From Bacteroidales bacterium UBA4231 (GTDB lineage: Bacteria; Bacteroidota; Bacteroidia; Bacteroidales; UBA932): DNA of 64,000 nucleotides. Positions 1 to 8,814 of this stretch are shown piece by piece (the stretch's first letter is position 1; every line of letters starts with the position of its first letter). Where the stretch lies: positions 8,221 through 72,220 of the forward strand of contig DGXN01000021.1 in assembly GCA_002396335.1 (NCBI GenBank). Direction: 5' to 3'. Under the pieces are notes generated by a model. It saw only the letters and a list, made by a program, of their open reading frames with translations. It was not told the origin of the DNA and did no database searches. Both the position numbers and the translations under genes were made by a program.

Positions 1-3000
1 TTGAAGAATTCAGGATCCTGACCGTTGAGCTTAGGGTCGGCATACAGGAGGGCCAGGTTGGTGGCCTGGAGTTTCACGGACAGCGTGCTGAGGCCGATCT
101 TCTGGACAGCCTTCTTCGGGATGTCGTAGCTGAGGGAGACTTCCTTCAGGCGGATGAAGTTGCCGCTGGCGATACGCTCGGTGGAATAGTTGTATGCGTT
201 GTAAGCATAGTTGAGGTGGCTGTCGTTGACGGTCTGCATCCGGCTGGCGATAACGGGCACCGTAGTGTAGGCTTCATCTCCGGGGACCACCCAGCGGTTC
301 TTGAATTCCTTAGGCATGGAACGCAGGTCGCTGTAGGAGGAGCGGAAGACCGGGTCCAGACGGACGACGTTGCCGAACGACCCGGTGATGAACACATTCA
401 GGCGGAATCCCTTCCACTCGAAGGTGTTGCCCAGGGATGCGACGTCGGTAGGATCGGCGGTACCGGAATACTCCAGGAACTCGATGTTCTTGGGGTCGGA
501 AGCGCTGGTCTGGAAGTAGATGTCAGACACGGAGATATTGCCGTCCTGATCCAGGAAAGTGGGGAGACCCTCTTCGTTCAGCCCCTTGAACGGGATGGAG
601 AAGATCGAGTGGTTGGCATACCCCTCCAGGCCGAAACCGGTACCGGAGATCAGGTCGATGACCCGCTTGGTGGTATACAGCTTGGTAATCAGGTTATGCG
701 AGTGGGAGTAGATGGCGTTCGTCGTCCACTTGAAATCCTTTGTCTTGATATTGGTTGTCGTGAGGCTGAGCTCGAAACCGTCGGATTCCATGCTGGCGAC
801 ATTACCGTATTTGGTCAGTTCACCGCCGATACCCTGCGTGTTGGTAATGGCGATCAGGTCGAAGTTGTTACGCTTGTACCAGTCGCCGGTAAAGTTGACG
901 CGGTTGTCGAAGAAGCCCAGTTCCAGACCTACGTTAAACTCATTCTTCTTTTCGAAGGTGAGGTCGGGGTTGGCCAGGGAGGCGATTTCCAGGCCGCTTT
1001 CCTTGTCGCGCGCGTTGTTTCTCCAGGGGTTGTAAGCCTGGATGACCACGTTGGAGTTGGTGACCCATGCGGGACCGCTTTCAGCCGTCAGGGAGTAGGA
1101 GAGTTTCAGGGCGGCGTGGGAAAGCGTCGGCTGAATGCCTCTCATCCAGGGCTCGTCGGAGATGTTCCATCGGCCGGAAACGTTCCAGGTGGGAAGCCAG
1201 CGGGCGCTGCGGGCCTTACCCAGGCGGTTGGAGCCTTCATAACGGATGGTTCCGTTGATACTGTAGCGGTTCAGCAGGCCATAGGTGAGTGTGCCGAAGA
1301 AAGCCTGGCGGCGCTCATGGGTGTTGTCCAGGGTGAAGTAGTCGGAGTTCTCTTCCACACCTTTCTTGAAGACCTTGTAGTCGTACTGAGCGATTTCGCC
1401 CATGTCGAACTGCATGCCCCAGCCGCGGAACCATTTGCCGTGACGGTCGGTGGAGTTCATTTCCATACCGGCATAGGCGCTGATGGTGTGGATCTTCGCG
1501 AAGGTCTGGTTGTAGTTACCGGCGACACGCAGGTCCCAGCCGAACATCTTGTTGTCGGTGGTCTGGAAGATACCGCCCACAGGGAGGACCGTCGTCGGAA
1601 CGGCGAACGGGACGTCAGGGTCGGTATAGAAGTAGGAGTTGTTGTCACGGATGACGGTGGTGTAACCAGCGCGGTAGGCTTGTGCCTGGTTGGAGCTGTC
1701 CAGAATGTAGTGCTCGCGGGAAGTGCTGGTGTACTTGGCCGATGCAAGGGCCGACACGTCAAAGTGACGGGTGATCTTCCATTTGAGTTCTCCCTGGAAG
1801 CGGACATTGGTGACGTCCAGGTCCAGGTAGTTGTTCTCCAGTTCGTGGAGAATGTTGAACGGGGCGTAGTTCCGGGTGTAGAAGACTTCCGGATCCAGTA
1901 CGCGGGAAGTATTCAGAGCGTAGGAATACGGGTTGATGTCGAAGTCGCGGCGAACCTGGCCGGAGACGGTATCCAGCGTGGAACCGAGGGTGCCGGGCGC
2001 GCGCTGGCTGCGGTACGAAGCGTTCGAAATCATATTCAGGGACAGGTTGTCCGTGAGCTTGAACGTGGTGTTCAGGTTGGCCGTGTAACGGCGGACGGAA
2101 CTCTGCAAGGTCCAGCCCGGGTCGTCCATGATGGAGAGGGAAGCATAGTAGTTGCCCCGGTCTGTACCGCCGGACATGGACACGGAATGCGTGTGCTGGA
2201 TGCCGTAGGTGAACAGTTTGTCAAACCAGTCGGTGTTGCGGTATTCGGCGGCTCTCAGGTAAGCCATCTTGGCTTCCTCCGTATTGGCCAGATAGAACTG
2301 TCCGGTCTTGGGATCCACCTGGGCGAGGAGCTGGTACATCTTTCCGTATACACCGCTGTCGGAGGCGTTGGCAAGGCGTGAGTAGTTGAGCCAGCCTTTT
2401 TGCTCCAGTTCCTGATAGATAGCCATCTGGTCCTGGGAGTTCATGATGTTGAACTCGTTGTAGGAGGGCTTCAGACGGAGGGTGTATTCGCCGGAGTAGG
2501 TGATGTTGCTGTGTCCGCTCTTACCTTTCTTGGTGGTCACGACGATAACGCCGGCCATGGCGCGGGCACCGTAGATGGAGGTGGCGGAGCCGTCCTTCAG
2601 GATGTCGAAGGACTCGATATCGTCCGAGTTCAGACCGGCGATGGCGCTGGAAATCAGGGTGTTGGCGTCACCGGACGAGAGATCTTCCGCATCGATTTCC
2701 ACAACGTCTTCCATAATGACGCCGTCCACCACCCACAGGGGTTTGGAGGAACCGTAGATGGAGGTGGAACCGCGGACGCGGATCTTCGGGGCTGTACCGA
2801 AGGTACCGGACACGTTCTGCACGGAAACGCCGGCGACGCGGCCTTCCAGGGAGCGGGAGATGTCGGCCATACCGCTGATCTTGGCATCGTCGGCATCCAG
2901 CTTTACGGCGGATCCGGAGAACAGGCGGCGGTCCATCTGGGTCATACCCGTGACGACGGCCGATTCCAGCACGTTGGCGTCCTCTTGCAGGACCACGCGG

Positions 3001-3281
3001 ACAAAGTCCTGTACGGGGACTTTGGCGTCGGCATAGCCCATGAAGCTGACAATCAGGTTTTTGGCGTTTGCGGGGACCTTGGCGAGATTGAAATTGCCAT
3101 CCAAATCGGTGAGGGTGCCTATGTTGGAGGCCCCTTCAACCGTTACGAATGCTCCAATCACGGGAATGCCGGCTTCGTCGACGACGTTACCCTTCACCGT
3201 CCTCGTCTGAGCGAGGGCTGCCGTGCACCACAGTGCAAGGAACAGTCCTCCCAGTAATTTGGTTAGTGATTTAAAACGCAT
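1..3281 (-). CDS. SusC/RagA-family TonB-dependent outer membrane receptor (3' end outside window)
   Basis: The reading frame runs from an ATG complementary to 3279-3281 to the left edge without a stop, giving about 1,093 codons, so only a short C-terminal piece is missing. The product starts with a signal peptide (MRFKSLTKLLGGLF..., cleavage near ALAQ). Next comes a carboxypeptidase-D-like regulatory domain (about residues 26-105, with GNVVDEAGIPVIGAFV and DLDGNF), a plug domain (about 115-230, with IRVRGSTSIYGSSKPLWVVD and GARAMAGVIVVTTKKG) and a long aromatic-rich beta-barrel. This architecture is typical of SusC proteins, which import oligosaccharides or peptides across the outer membrane with a SusD lipoprotein. 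The SusD partner should lie to the left of the window. The substrate cannot be read from this gene alone. No perfect TAnnTTTG box was found upstream. Confidence 0.95.
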   Translation of the reverse strand, partial: MRFKSLTKLLGGLFLALWCTAALAQTRTVKGNVVDEAGIPVIGAFVTVEGASNIGTLTDLDGNFNLAKVPANAKNLIVSFMGYADAKVPVQDFVRVVLQEDANVLESAVVTGMTQMDRRLFSGSAVKLDADDAKISGMADISRSLEGRVAGVSVQNVSGTFGTAPKIRVRGSTSIYGSSKPLWVVDGVIMEDVVEIDAEDLSSGDANTLISSAIAGLNSDDIESFDILKDGSATSIYGARAMAGVIVVTTKKGKSGHSNITYSGEYTLRLKPSYNEFNIMNSQDQMAIYQELEQKGWLNYSRLANASDSGVYGKMYQLLAQVDPKTGQFYLANTEEAKMAYLRAAEYRNTDWFDKLFTYGIQHTHSVSMSGGTDRGNYYASLSIMDDPGWTLQSSVRRYTANLNTTFKLTDNLSLNMISNASYRSQRAPGTLGSTLDTVSGQVRRDFDINPYSYALNTSRVLDPEVFYTRNYAPFNILHELENNYLDLDVTNVRFQGELKWKITRHFDVSALASAKYTSTSREHYILDSSNQAQAYRAGYTTVIRDNNSYFYTDPDVPFAVPTTVLPVGGIFQTTDNKMFGWDLRVAGNYNQTFAKIHTISAYAGMEMNSTDRHGKWFRGWGMQFDMGEIAQYDYKVFKKGVEENSDYFTLDNTHERRQAFFGTLTYGLLNRYSINGTIRYEGSNRLGKARSARWLPTWNVSGRWNISDEPWMRGIQPTLSHAALKLSYSLTAESGPAWVTNSNVVIQAYNPWRNNARDKESGLEIASLANPDLTFEKKNEFNVGLELGFFDNRVNFTGDWYKRNNFDLIAITNTQGIGGELTKYGNVASMESDGFELSLTTTNIKTKDFKWTTNAIYSHSHNLITKLYTTKRVIDLISGTGFGLEGYANHSIFSIPFKGLNEEGLPTFLDQDGNISVSDIYFQTSASDPKNIEFLEYSGTADPTDVASLGNTFEWKGFRLNVFITGSFGNVVRLDPVFRSSYSDLRSMPKEFKNRWVVPGDEAYTTVPVIASRMQTVNDSHLNYAYNAYNYSTERIASGNFIRLKEVSLSYDIPKKAVQKIGLSTLSVKLQATNLALLYADPKLNGQDPEFF

Positions 3282-3444
3282 AAATAATTAGGTTAGTAAA
3301 TAGTTGTTTTGGTTTCGGTTTAAAAGCAAATGCGGGTAAACGCTGATAGTTTTAAATATTTTAAATAAGTTTTCAGGTTTTAACATGTAAATTTAAATAA
3401 AAGTCAGGTAAAAAACAAAAACTTCTCCTGATTTTTTGTCTTTT

Positions 3445-3475
3445 TTTGTTTGGCCGGATATTTGCTGTAACTTTG
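3445..3475 (+). promoter_or_regulatory. Bacteroidota-type promoter of the lipoprotein gene
   Basis: TTTG (3445-3448), a 19-bp spacer, then TAACTTTG (3468-3475) match the Bacteroidota sigma-factor consensus TTTG-N19-21-TAnnTTTG. The gene starts 22 bp downstream at 3498. Confidence 0.75.
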
Positions 3476-3497
3476 TAAACGTTAAAATTCACGCGTT

Positions 3498-4682
3498 ATG
3501 AAAGCTCGTCATATCTGGTCTGTGGCCCTTCTGGCTGCATTTGCCGTGGTTGGATGCACCTCCACCGACATCGATCCTTATCACCGTCAGGGCACTGTTC
3601 CCGGCGGCAGCGGCGGCCGTGAAGGCGGCGAAGGCGGTACAACCCCCACCCCTACCGTAACCGTCAAAGAACGCTCCGACTGGGGCATCACCTATAAAGG
3701 CCGCGCCCTGTTCGAAGCCGGCGACCCCACCGAGGAATTCGAGTTCAAATACACCGGCAGCAATTTCTTCATCTTCCGCACCATGTCGGACGCCTACTTC
3801 CAGGAGCACTATAACGGCAGCATGCAGGCCTTCCTGGAAGGAGAGGCCGACGATGTCGTCGCCATCGCCGAGCAGAACGACAGGAAATTCTACGAAGATA
3901 CCGACAACGTGTTCACATCGGCCACCAAGAGCGTCTACTTCGACCTCATGGTACACGGCGACTACACCGGCTACCTCATCGAGATGGACAAGGACGGAAA
4001 ACCCACCTACAGCTACGCCAAGAAGAACTTCACTGTCGTGGAGGAAACGGCCACCGACGCCTATACGGCCTGGTTGGGCGGCTGGACAGTGTCCAACGGC
4101 CTGGTGGGCTACAATATTAAGGTCTCCCCGCTGGAGAACAACTACCTCTACCGCGTGGACGGCTGGGAAACCGGCGACGCCGCCGGCTCCGTCCAGATGA
4201 ATCAGGACGACGACTGGCTGGTCACCCGCTTCGCGGACGGCGAAATGGTGTTCTTCATCCAGTTCATCGCCTCGTACAGCGACTATGAAGACCTGGGCGA
4301 CGTGGACTACATGTTCGTCGGCACCTTCACCGAAACCACCGGCACCCAGGTGGACGACTACGAGAACAGGGAGCTTGCCCGCGCCAAAAAGGTGGACGAC
4401 AAGTTTGTCCTGGAAGGCGGTCATGCGGTGTATCCCGTCGACGGAAAGACCATCACGCCCGCGTATGAAACCATGCGCTACGCCCTGTACAGCTATAAGA
4501 ACGAGGAGTGGGTCTTCTTCCACGACAACACCCCGACCTTCCCTCTGACCCTGGTCCGGAACCCGGATGTGAAGGCCGACATCGCCCCCGTCACCGAAAA
4601 AGGCGCCTCCTTCGAACGCCGCTTCCAGCCCCGCGCCCGCGGCAGCCGCACCCAGGGCCCCAATACCCTCCGCCGGCTTTAA
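3498..4682 (+). CDS. Putative surface lipoprotein of unknown function
   Basis: This 394-residue protein begins with a lipoprotein signal peptide (MKARHIWSVALLAAFAVVGC, lipobox cysteine at 20). A short Gly-rich linker (GGSGGREGGEGG) follows, then a domain rich in aromatic and acidic residues that I cannot place in a named family. Such lipoproteins commonly sit near SusC/SusD loci in Bacteroidota. The body has an ordered, beta-rich look (YFDLMVHGDYTGYLIEM, YLYRVDGWETGD), and the C-terminus is Arg/Pro-rich and probably disordered. The start is supported by a consensus promoter 22 bp upstream and by the signal peptide. Transcription probably ends in the palindromic element at 4708-4814. Function is unknown. 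Confidence 0.8.
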   Translation: MKARHIWSVALLAAFAVVGCTSTDIDPYHRQGTVPGGSGGREGGEGGTTPTPTVTVKERSDWGITYKGRALFEAGDPTEEFEFKYTGSNFFIFRTMSDAYFQEHYNGSMQAFLEGEADDVVAIAEQNDRKFYEDTDNVFTSATKSVYFDLMVHGDYTGYLIEMDKDGKPTYSYAKKNFTVVEETATDAYTAWLGGWTVSNGLVGYNIKVSPLENNYLYRVDGWETGDAAGSVQMNQDDDWLVTRFADGEMVFFIQFIASYSDYEDLGDVDYMFVGTFTETTGTQVDDYENRELARAKKVDDKFVLEGGHAVYPVDGKTITPAYETMRYALYSYKNEEWVFFHDNTPTFPLTLVRNPDVKADIAPVTEKGASFERRFQPRARGSRTQGPNTLRRL

Positions 4683-4707
4683 AATCAGGCTTTGCCACCA
4701 TTTTACC

Positions 4708-4814
4708 CGTGGCACTTAAGTGCTTGATACTGAGTTGAATCCTGAAATCGCCTCCGGCAAAAAACCGGAGGCGATTTTAGCATCTCGTTGATAGTCAGCT
4801 ACTTGGGCGCCACG
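4708..4814. repeat. Nested palindromic repeat, copy A (also a likely terminator)
   Basis: Outer arms CGTGGC...GCCACG enclose an inner perfect hairpin, ATCGCCTCCGG / CCGGAGGCGAT with an A6 loop (about 4747-4776). The same layout recurs at 8522-8626 and 46608-46712. It follows the stop at 4682 and may terminate the lipoprotein transcript. Confidence 0.8.
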
Positions 4815-4856
4815 ACCCGGCCGCACCCCATCCCCCCAACAATCCCCGAAATTCGC

Positions 4857-4864
4857 TATCTTTG
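4857..4864 (+). promoter_or_regulatory. -7 promoter box TATCTTTG of the SGNH hydrolase operon
   Basis: TATCTTTG matches the Bacteroidota -7 box TAnnTTTG and lies 16 bp before the ATG at 4881. No clear TTTG -33 box was seen 19-21 bp upstream. Confidence 0.6.
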
Positions 4865-4880
4865 CAGAAAACCACGTGCT

Positions 4881-5561
4881 ATGACCAAGAGAATCCTTTT
4901 TTCCCTCTTCTTTTTAGTGTCCATCCTCCCGTCCCTCGCTGCGCAGCAGAAACAGGACAGGGACTGGGCCCGGTTCGGCCGGTATCAGAAGGCGAACGAG
5001 ACTGTGACTGACCGCCCCAAGGCGGTGCTGATGGGTGATTCGATCACCGACGGATGGGCGGCGCAGGACCCGGACTGGCTCTCGGCGCAGGGCTTTGCGG
5101 GCCGCGGCATCTCGGGCCAGACTACGAGCGAGATGCTGGTCCGTTTCCGGGCCGACGTTATCGGCCTGAAACCCCGTTATGTGGTTATCCTTGCCGGGAT
5201 CAACGACATTGCCCGCAACAATGGCTTCATCGAGGTGGAACACATTTTCGGGAACATTGTCTCCATGGCCGAACTGGCCAAGGCCCATAAAATCAAGCCC
5301 GTCCTTTGCACGGTGCTGCCGGCTTCCGAGATCGGCTGGCGGAAGGACCTGGGCGACCCGACGCCCAAGATTCTCCAGCTGAACGCCCTCCTGAAGGACT
5401 ATGCCCGGCGGAACCGGATCCCCTTCGTGGACTATTACACCCCCATGGTGACGGACGGCGGCGCCTTGAACCCGGCTTGGGCCAAGGATGCCGTGCATCC
5501 TAACCTGGAAGGCTATCACAAGATGGAGGAGATTCTCCTGAAGTCGGTGAAATTCAAGTGA
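4881..5561 (+). CDS. Secreted SGNH/GDSL-family hydrolase
   Basis: The 226-residue product has a signal peptide (MTKRILFSLFFLVSILPSLAAQ) and the SGNH blocks: GDSITDGW with Ser54 as nucleophile (block I), GRGISGQTT (block II), GINDIA (block III), and DAVHPN with Asp203 and His206 (block V). The family contains esterases and deacetylases acting on acylated sugars, peptidoglycan or phospholipids. It resembles the platelet-activating-factor acetylhydrolase-like enzymes common in gut Bacteroidota. The start at 4881 is preferred over an in-frame start 93 bp upstream because it begins the signal peptide and follows the -7 box. Two bases separate its stop from the next gene, so the two are co-transcribed. 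The substrate is unknown. Confidence 0.88.
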   Translation: MTKRILFSLFFLVSILPSLAAQQKQDRDWARFGRYQKANETVTDRPKAVLMGDSITDGWAAQDPDWLSAQGFAGRGISGQTTSEMLVRFRADVIGLKPRYVVILAGINDIARNNGFIEVEHIFGNIVSMAELAKAHKIKPVLCTVLPASEIGWRKDLGDPTPKILQLNALLKDYARRNRIPFVDYYTPMVTDGGALNPAWAKDAVHPNLEGYHKMEEILLKSVKFK

Positions 5562-5563
5562 TT

Positions 5564-6325
5564 ATGAAACGTTTATCTTTCTTGCTGCTCGTTGCTCTCG
5601 CCGCCTGCGGCCGTCCGGCAGAACCGCAGCTTCTTACGCTGATGTCCTATAATGTAGGCGTCTTTTCCAAGTATCAGGAAAGCAGCATGCCCGGTGTTGC
5701 GCAGCTCATCCGGGACAACGGCGCCGCGTATGTGGCCCTGAACGAGCTGGACAGCTGCAACCGCCGGCACGGCACTTACCAACTGCAGGAACTGGCGGAG
5801 GCCCTTGGCGGCTGGAACTACCAGTTCGCGTCGGCCTTCCCATATGCGGGCGGAGCCTATGGCAACGGCGTCGTGACCGACCGTCGGATCACGGGCCGAT
5901 ACAAACTCGCCCTCCCAAAGGGGGACGGCTCGGAACCCCGGAGCGTGGCCGTTGTCGAAACGCAGGAATGTGTCTTCGGCTCCGTTCACCTGGACTATAG
6001 GAGCCAGGATGCCGCCCTGGCACAGATGAAGACGGTAAACGATTGGTTTACAAAGGTGTATGGCGGTGCAAAGAAGCCGGTCTTCCTGTGCGGGGACTTC
6101 AATGTCACCCCGGACAGCGAGGTCATCGCCGAGGCGCTCACCTGCTGGACCCTCCTCTCCGACGACGGCTTCACCCATTCCACCACCAACCCCCGCCACT
6201 GCATCGACTATATCTTCTCCCTGAAGGATGCGAAGCAGGTGGAGGTGGAAAGCTGTGAAGTGCTGACGGAAGGCACCGCCGACCTGTCGGACCATTTCCC
6301 CGTGAAATTAACTGTGAAATTCTAA
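5564..6325 (+). CDS. Endonuclease/exonuclease/phosphatase-family lipoprotein
   Basis: This 253-residue protein has a lipoprotein signal (MKRLSFLLLVALAACGRP, Cys15) followed by an EEP fold. Visible motifs are LMSYNVGVF near the N-terminus, the metal-binding NELD, FGSVHLDYR, LCGDFNVTPDSE, and the terminal SDHFPV with the catalytic His. The superfamily includes DNases, inositol-polyphosphate 5-phosphatases and sphingomyelinases. An extracytoplasmic lipoprotein in this context more probably cleaves a phosphodiester or phosphomonoester of lipids, inositols or sugars than DNA. An in-frame GTG at 5558 overlaps the preceding stop; the ATG at 5564 looks more natural. It lies between the SGNH hydrolase and the phosphatase fusion in one tight operon. 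Confidence 0.88.
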   Translation: MKRLSFLLLVALAACGRPAEPQLLTLMSYNVGVFSKYQESSMPGVAQLIRDNGAAYVALNELDSCNRRHGTYQLQELAEALGGWNYQFASAFPYAGGAYGNGVVTDRRITGRYKLALPKGDGSEPRSVAVVETQECVFGSVHLDYRSQDAALAQMKTVNDWFTKVYGGAKKPVFLCGDFNVTPDSEVIAEALTCWTLLSDDGFTHSTTNPRHCIDYIFSLKDAKQVEVESCEVLTEGTADLSDHFPVKLTVKF

Positions 6326-6332
6326 CTGGACA

Positions 6333-8477
6333 ATGAGAAAACTATTACTGATTGGGTCGGCCCTTCTGGTGGCCGTGAGCCTGCAGGCTCAGCGTCTGGG
6401 CGTCCGCGAAGAAGTAAGGGCCGACTGGAACAAGTCCTCCGGCCTGGACTGTGTGTACGACCTTTCCCCAAAGGCGTCCACACCGGCCCCCAAGGGCTAT
6501 GAGCCCGTGTACATCAGCCACTACGGCCGTCACGGCTCCCGTTACGCCTACACGGAGCAGGCTTACACCATCATCCTTCAGATGCTCTCCGATGGCCAGA
6601 AAACCGGCAACCTGACCCCTGCGGGGCAGGATCTGCTGGCCCGTCTGATTCCCTTCTGGGACCGGGTCCGCTACCGGGTAGGTGACCTTACGCCCATCGG
6701 CTGGCAGCAGCATCAGGGCATTGCGAAAACCATGGTGGAGAGCTTCCCCACGGTGTTCGGAAAGGGGAGCGAGGTAGATGCCTGCTCCAGCCCTTCGGTC
6801 CGTTCCATCCTCAGTATGTCTTCCTGCTGCGCGGCCATTTCCCGGCTGAGCCCCGGGACGAAGGTATATGCCCACCAGGGCCTTACCGACGTGCAGGCCA
6901 CGCGCCCCAACCAAGGCTACAATCCGTTCCGTTACGAGGGACCGGCCTCCCGTTTCCCTTATGCAGAAAGCTCGGAGCAGTTTTTCTTCCGCCATTTCCC
7001 GAACTACCGGGATGTGCTTGCGCGCCTGTTCAGGGACCCTGATTCGGCCCTCGGAAACCAGAATCCGTACAACGCTTTCTTCCACTTGTACATGTTCGTA
7101 GCGGGCATGAACAGCCTGCCGGAGGATGTCCGCGTGGACGTCGGCGACTTCTTCACCCGCGAGGAATTCGCCACCCTCTGGGAGACCGACAACTATGAGC
7201 GGTTCCGCGAGTACTATGCCTACAAGACCCCCTGCTCCTCCATCGTGGACGACATGGTGGACAAGGCCGATGTCATGCTCTGCGAAGGCCGCCGCGGCGC
7301 CCACCTCCGCTATGGCCACGACCATGTGGTGATGGCCCTGGAGCTGATCATGGACATCGACGGCTTTGACACCGTCCCCGAAAACAACGACGACCTGGTG
7401 TACTGGTTCCAGACCTTCCGCTCGCCCATGGGCGCCAACATCCAGCTGGTGTTCTACGCTCCCAAAAAAGGCAGCGGCGACATCCTGGTGAAACTCCTCC
7501 TGAACGGCGAGGAAGCCCGTCTGGGGAAGGTGGAGCCCTTCGTCGGCCCGTATTACAAATGGGCCGATGTGCGCGCCTACCTGAAGGCCCGCGTCGCCGG
7601 CTTCGTCTACAAGCCTGCGAAGGAAGGGGAGTGGACCGTCACCGAAGTGGGTCCCGGCCTGACCTACCGCACGTTCTCCGGCCTGGACAAAGTCACCGGC
7701 AGCGCCCAGCAGGTCTTTGTGGCCGACTGGGACATGTCCGTCCCCGGCTATGCGCTCAAGTTCGACGTCGGCCCTGACGGGCAGCGCGTTACGTCGGACG
7801 TGATGAAGGAAAAAGGGGCCGTGGTGGCCATGAACGCCTGCTACGAGCCTTCCTCCATCGTGCTGAAGGTGGACGGAAAGTACTATTCCTCCATGCCCAA
7901 CAACACCATCATGTCCACCGGCGTCCCCAACTGGAAGAGTGAAGGGGCCGTCTACATTGACGGCGAAGGCCGCGTCCGCATCGCCTTCGACGGTAAGGGC
8001 CTGACGGTAGGGGAGCAGCGGGCCTTCTACACCACCGTGTCCGATCCCAACGTGTTCACCAGCGCACCCATGCTCATCGAGAACCATGTTCCCGTTGGCG
8101 CCTCCTTCGCCGGCTTCTATTCGGAAGATGCCCTCAAAAAGTTCCGTTACGAGGATGCCGCCCGACACCAGGGCGTACGCCATCCCCGCACCGCCATAGC
8201 CGTCACCGACGACGGCCACCTCCTGATGGTCGTGGTGGACGGCCGCCGGCCCGGTCTGAGCGAGGGCATGTCGGCCCGCGAACTGACGGAATTCCTCCAG
8301 GAAAACTTCCACCCGAAAGATGCGCTGAACATGGACGGCGGCGGCTCTTCCACCCTCTGCATCCAAGGCCAGGGAGACCCCGAGACCCACGTCGTGAACT
8401 ATCCCACCGACAACAAAGTCTACGACCACTCCGGCGAGCGTTTCCTGACCTCGTTCTTCTATCTGGTCAAACAGTAA
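6333..8477 (+). CDS. Histidine acid phosphatase / phosphodiester glycosidase fusion
   Basis: This 714-residue secreted protein (signal peptide ending near SLQAQ) joins two enzymes. Residues about 55-420 form a histidine acid phosphatase domain: YISHYGRHGSR gives the RHGxR nucleophile motif at 66-70, and GHDHVVMAL carries the C-terminal HD proton donor. It resembles multiple inositol polyphosphate phosphatases (phytases). Residues about 440-714 match the NAGPA/DUF2233 phosphodiester glycosidase fold, with VVAMNACYEP, HPRTAIAVTDDGHL and the signature NMDGGGSSTL at 666-675. That family removes GlcNAc from sugar-1-phosphodiesters. One polypeptide could therefore uncap a phosphodiester and then remove the exposed phosphate; this sequence of steps is my inference. 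The frame is continuous, with no sign of a sequencing frameshift at the junction. Confidence 0.85.
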   Translation: MRKLLLIGSALLVAVSLQAQRLGVREEVRADWNKSSGLDCVYDLSPKASTPAPKGYEPVYISHYGRHGSRYAYTEQAYTIILQMLSDGQKTGNLTPAGQDLLARLIPFWDRVRYRVGDLTPIGWQQHQGIAKTMVESFPTVFGKGSEVDACSSPSVRSILSMSSCCAAISRLSPGTKVYAHQGLTDVQATRPNQGYNPFRYEGPASRFPYAESSEQFFFRHFPNYRDVLARLFRDPDSALGNQNPYNAFFHLYMFVAGMNSLPEDVRVDVGDFFTREEFATLWETDNYERFREYYAYKTPCSSIVDDMVDKADVMLCEGRRGAHLRYGHDHVVMALELIMDIDGFDTVPENNDDLVYWFQTFRSPMGANIQLVFYAPKKGSGDILVKLLLNGEEARLGKVEPFVGPYYKWADVRAYLKARVAGFVYKPAKEGEWTVTEVGPGLTYRTFSGLDKVTGSAQQVFVADWDMSVPGYALKFDVGPDGQRVTSDVMKEKGAVVAMNACYEPSSIVLKVDGKYYSSMPNNTIMSTGVPNWKSEGAVYIDGEGRVRIAFDGKGLTVGEQRAFYTTVSDPNVFTSAPMLIENHVPVGASFAGFYSEDALKKFRYEDAARHQGVRHPRTAIAVTDDGHLLMVVVDGRRPGLSEGMSARELTEFLQENFHPKDALNMDGGGSSTLCIQGQGDPETHVVNYPTDNKVYDHSGERFLTSFFYLVKQ

Positions 8478-8521
8478 AGCCCTGGCGCTCAACCCAAAAT
8501 CGCACCTGCGCTACGCCCAAC

Positions 8522-8626
8522 CGTGGCAGGTAAGTGATTGACCCTGAGTCACTTCCTGAAATCGCCTCAGTCATTTTGCCGGAGGCGATTTCAGGATCGG
8601 ACTAAGAATCAATTACTTACGTGCCA
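8522..8626. repeat. Nested palindromic repeat, copy B
   Basis: Outer arms CGTGGCAGGTAAGTGA / TTACTTACGTGCCA surround the hairpin CCTGAAATCGCCTC (8555-8568) / GAGGCGATTTCAGG (8582-8595). It shares layout and stem sequence with the copies at 4708-4814 and 46608-46712. It lies between convergent genes and may terminate both. Confidence 0.8.
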
Positions 8627-8634
8627 ATCGATAA

Positions 8635-8802
8635 CTATTTGCCGGGCGGGCTTAATCTATCAAGACAAACGGGGCCAGACGCTTTTGTGTAGAAGTCAGA
8701 AAGGGAAAAGTCCGCTTCATGCTCAAACGGATTCAGGATGAGCAGATACGAAAACGGAATGGCAATGCAGACAAGGCCTATGGCGATCAGTAGTTTTTTC
8801 AT
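8635..8802 (-). CDS. Small membrane peptide, possible truncated gene
   Basis: A 55-residue frame starts 12 bp after the esterase stop on the same strand. It opens with Lys-Lys and one hydrophobic segment (MKKLLIAIGLVCIAIPFSYL), then LILNPFEHEADFSLSDFYTK. The second part resembles the first extracytoplasmic residues of CHASE2-type sensors in Bacteroidota, so it may be the start of a lost larger gene, broken near the palindromic repeat at 8522-8626. It could equally be a genuine short membrane protein. The evidence is frame and composition only. Confidence 0.4.
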   Translation of the reverse strand: MKKLLIAIGLVCIAIPFSYLLILNPFEHEADFSLSDFYTKASGPVCLDRLSPPGK

Positions 8803-8814
8803 GGATGTAAATGG

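Noticed and set aside
216..2381. Long plus-strand frame opposite the SusC gene
   Set aside because: The minus strand encodes an unmistakable SusC protein. The antisense translation is Gly/Val/Glu-rich and matches nothing recognisable.
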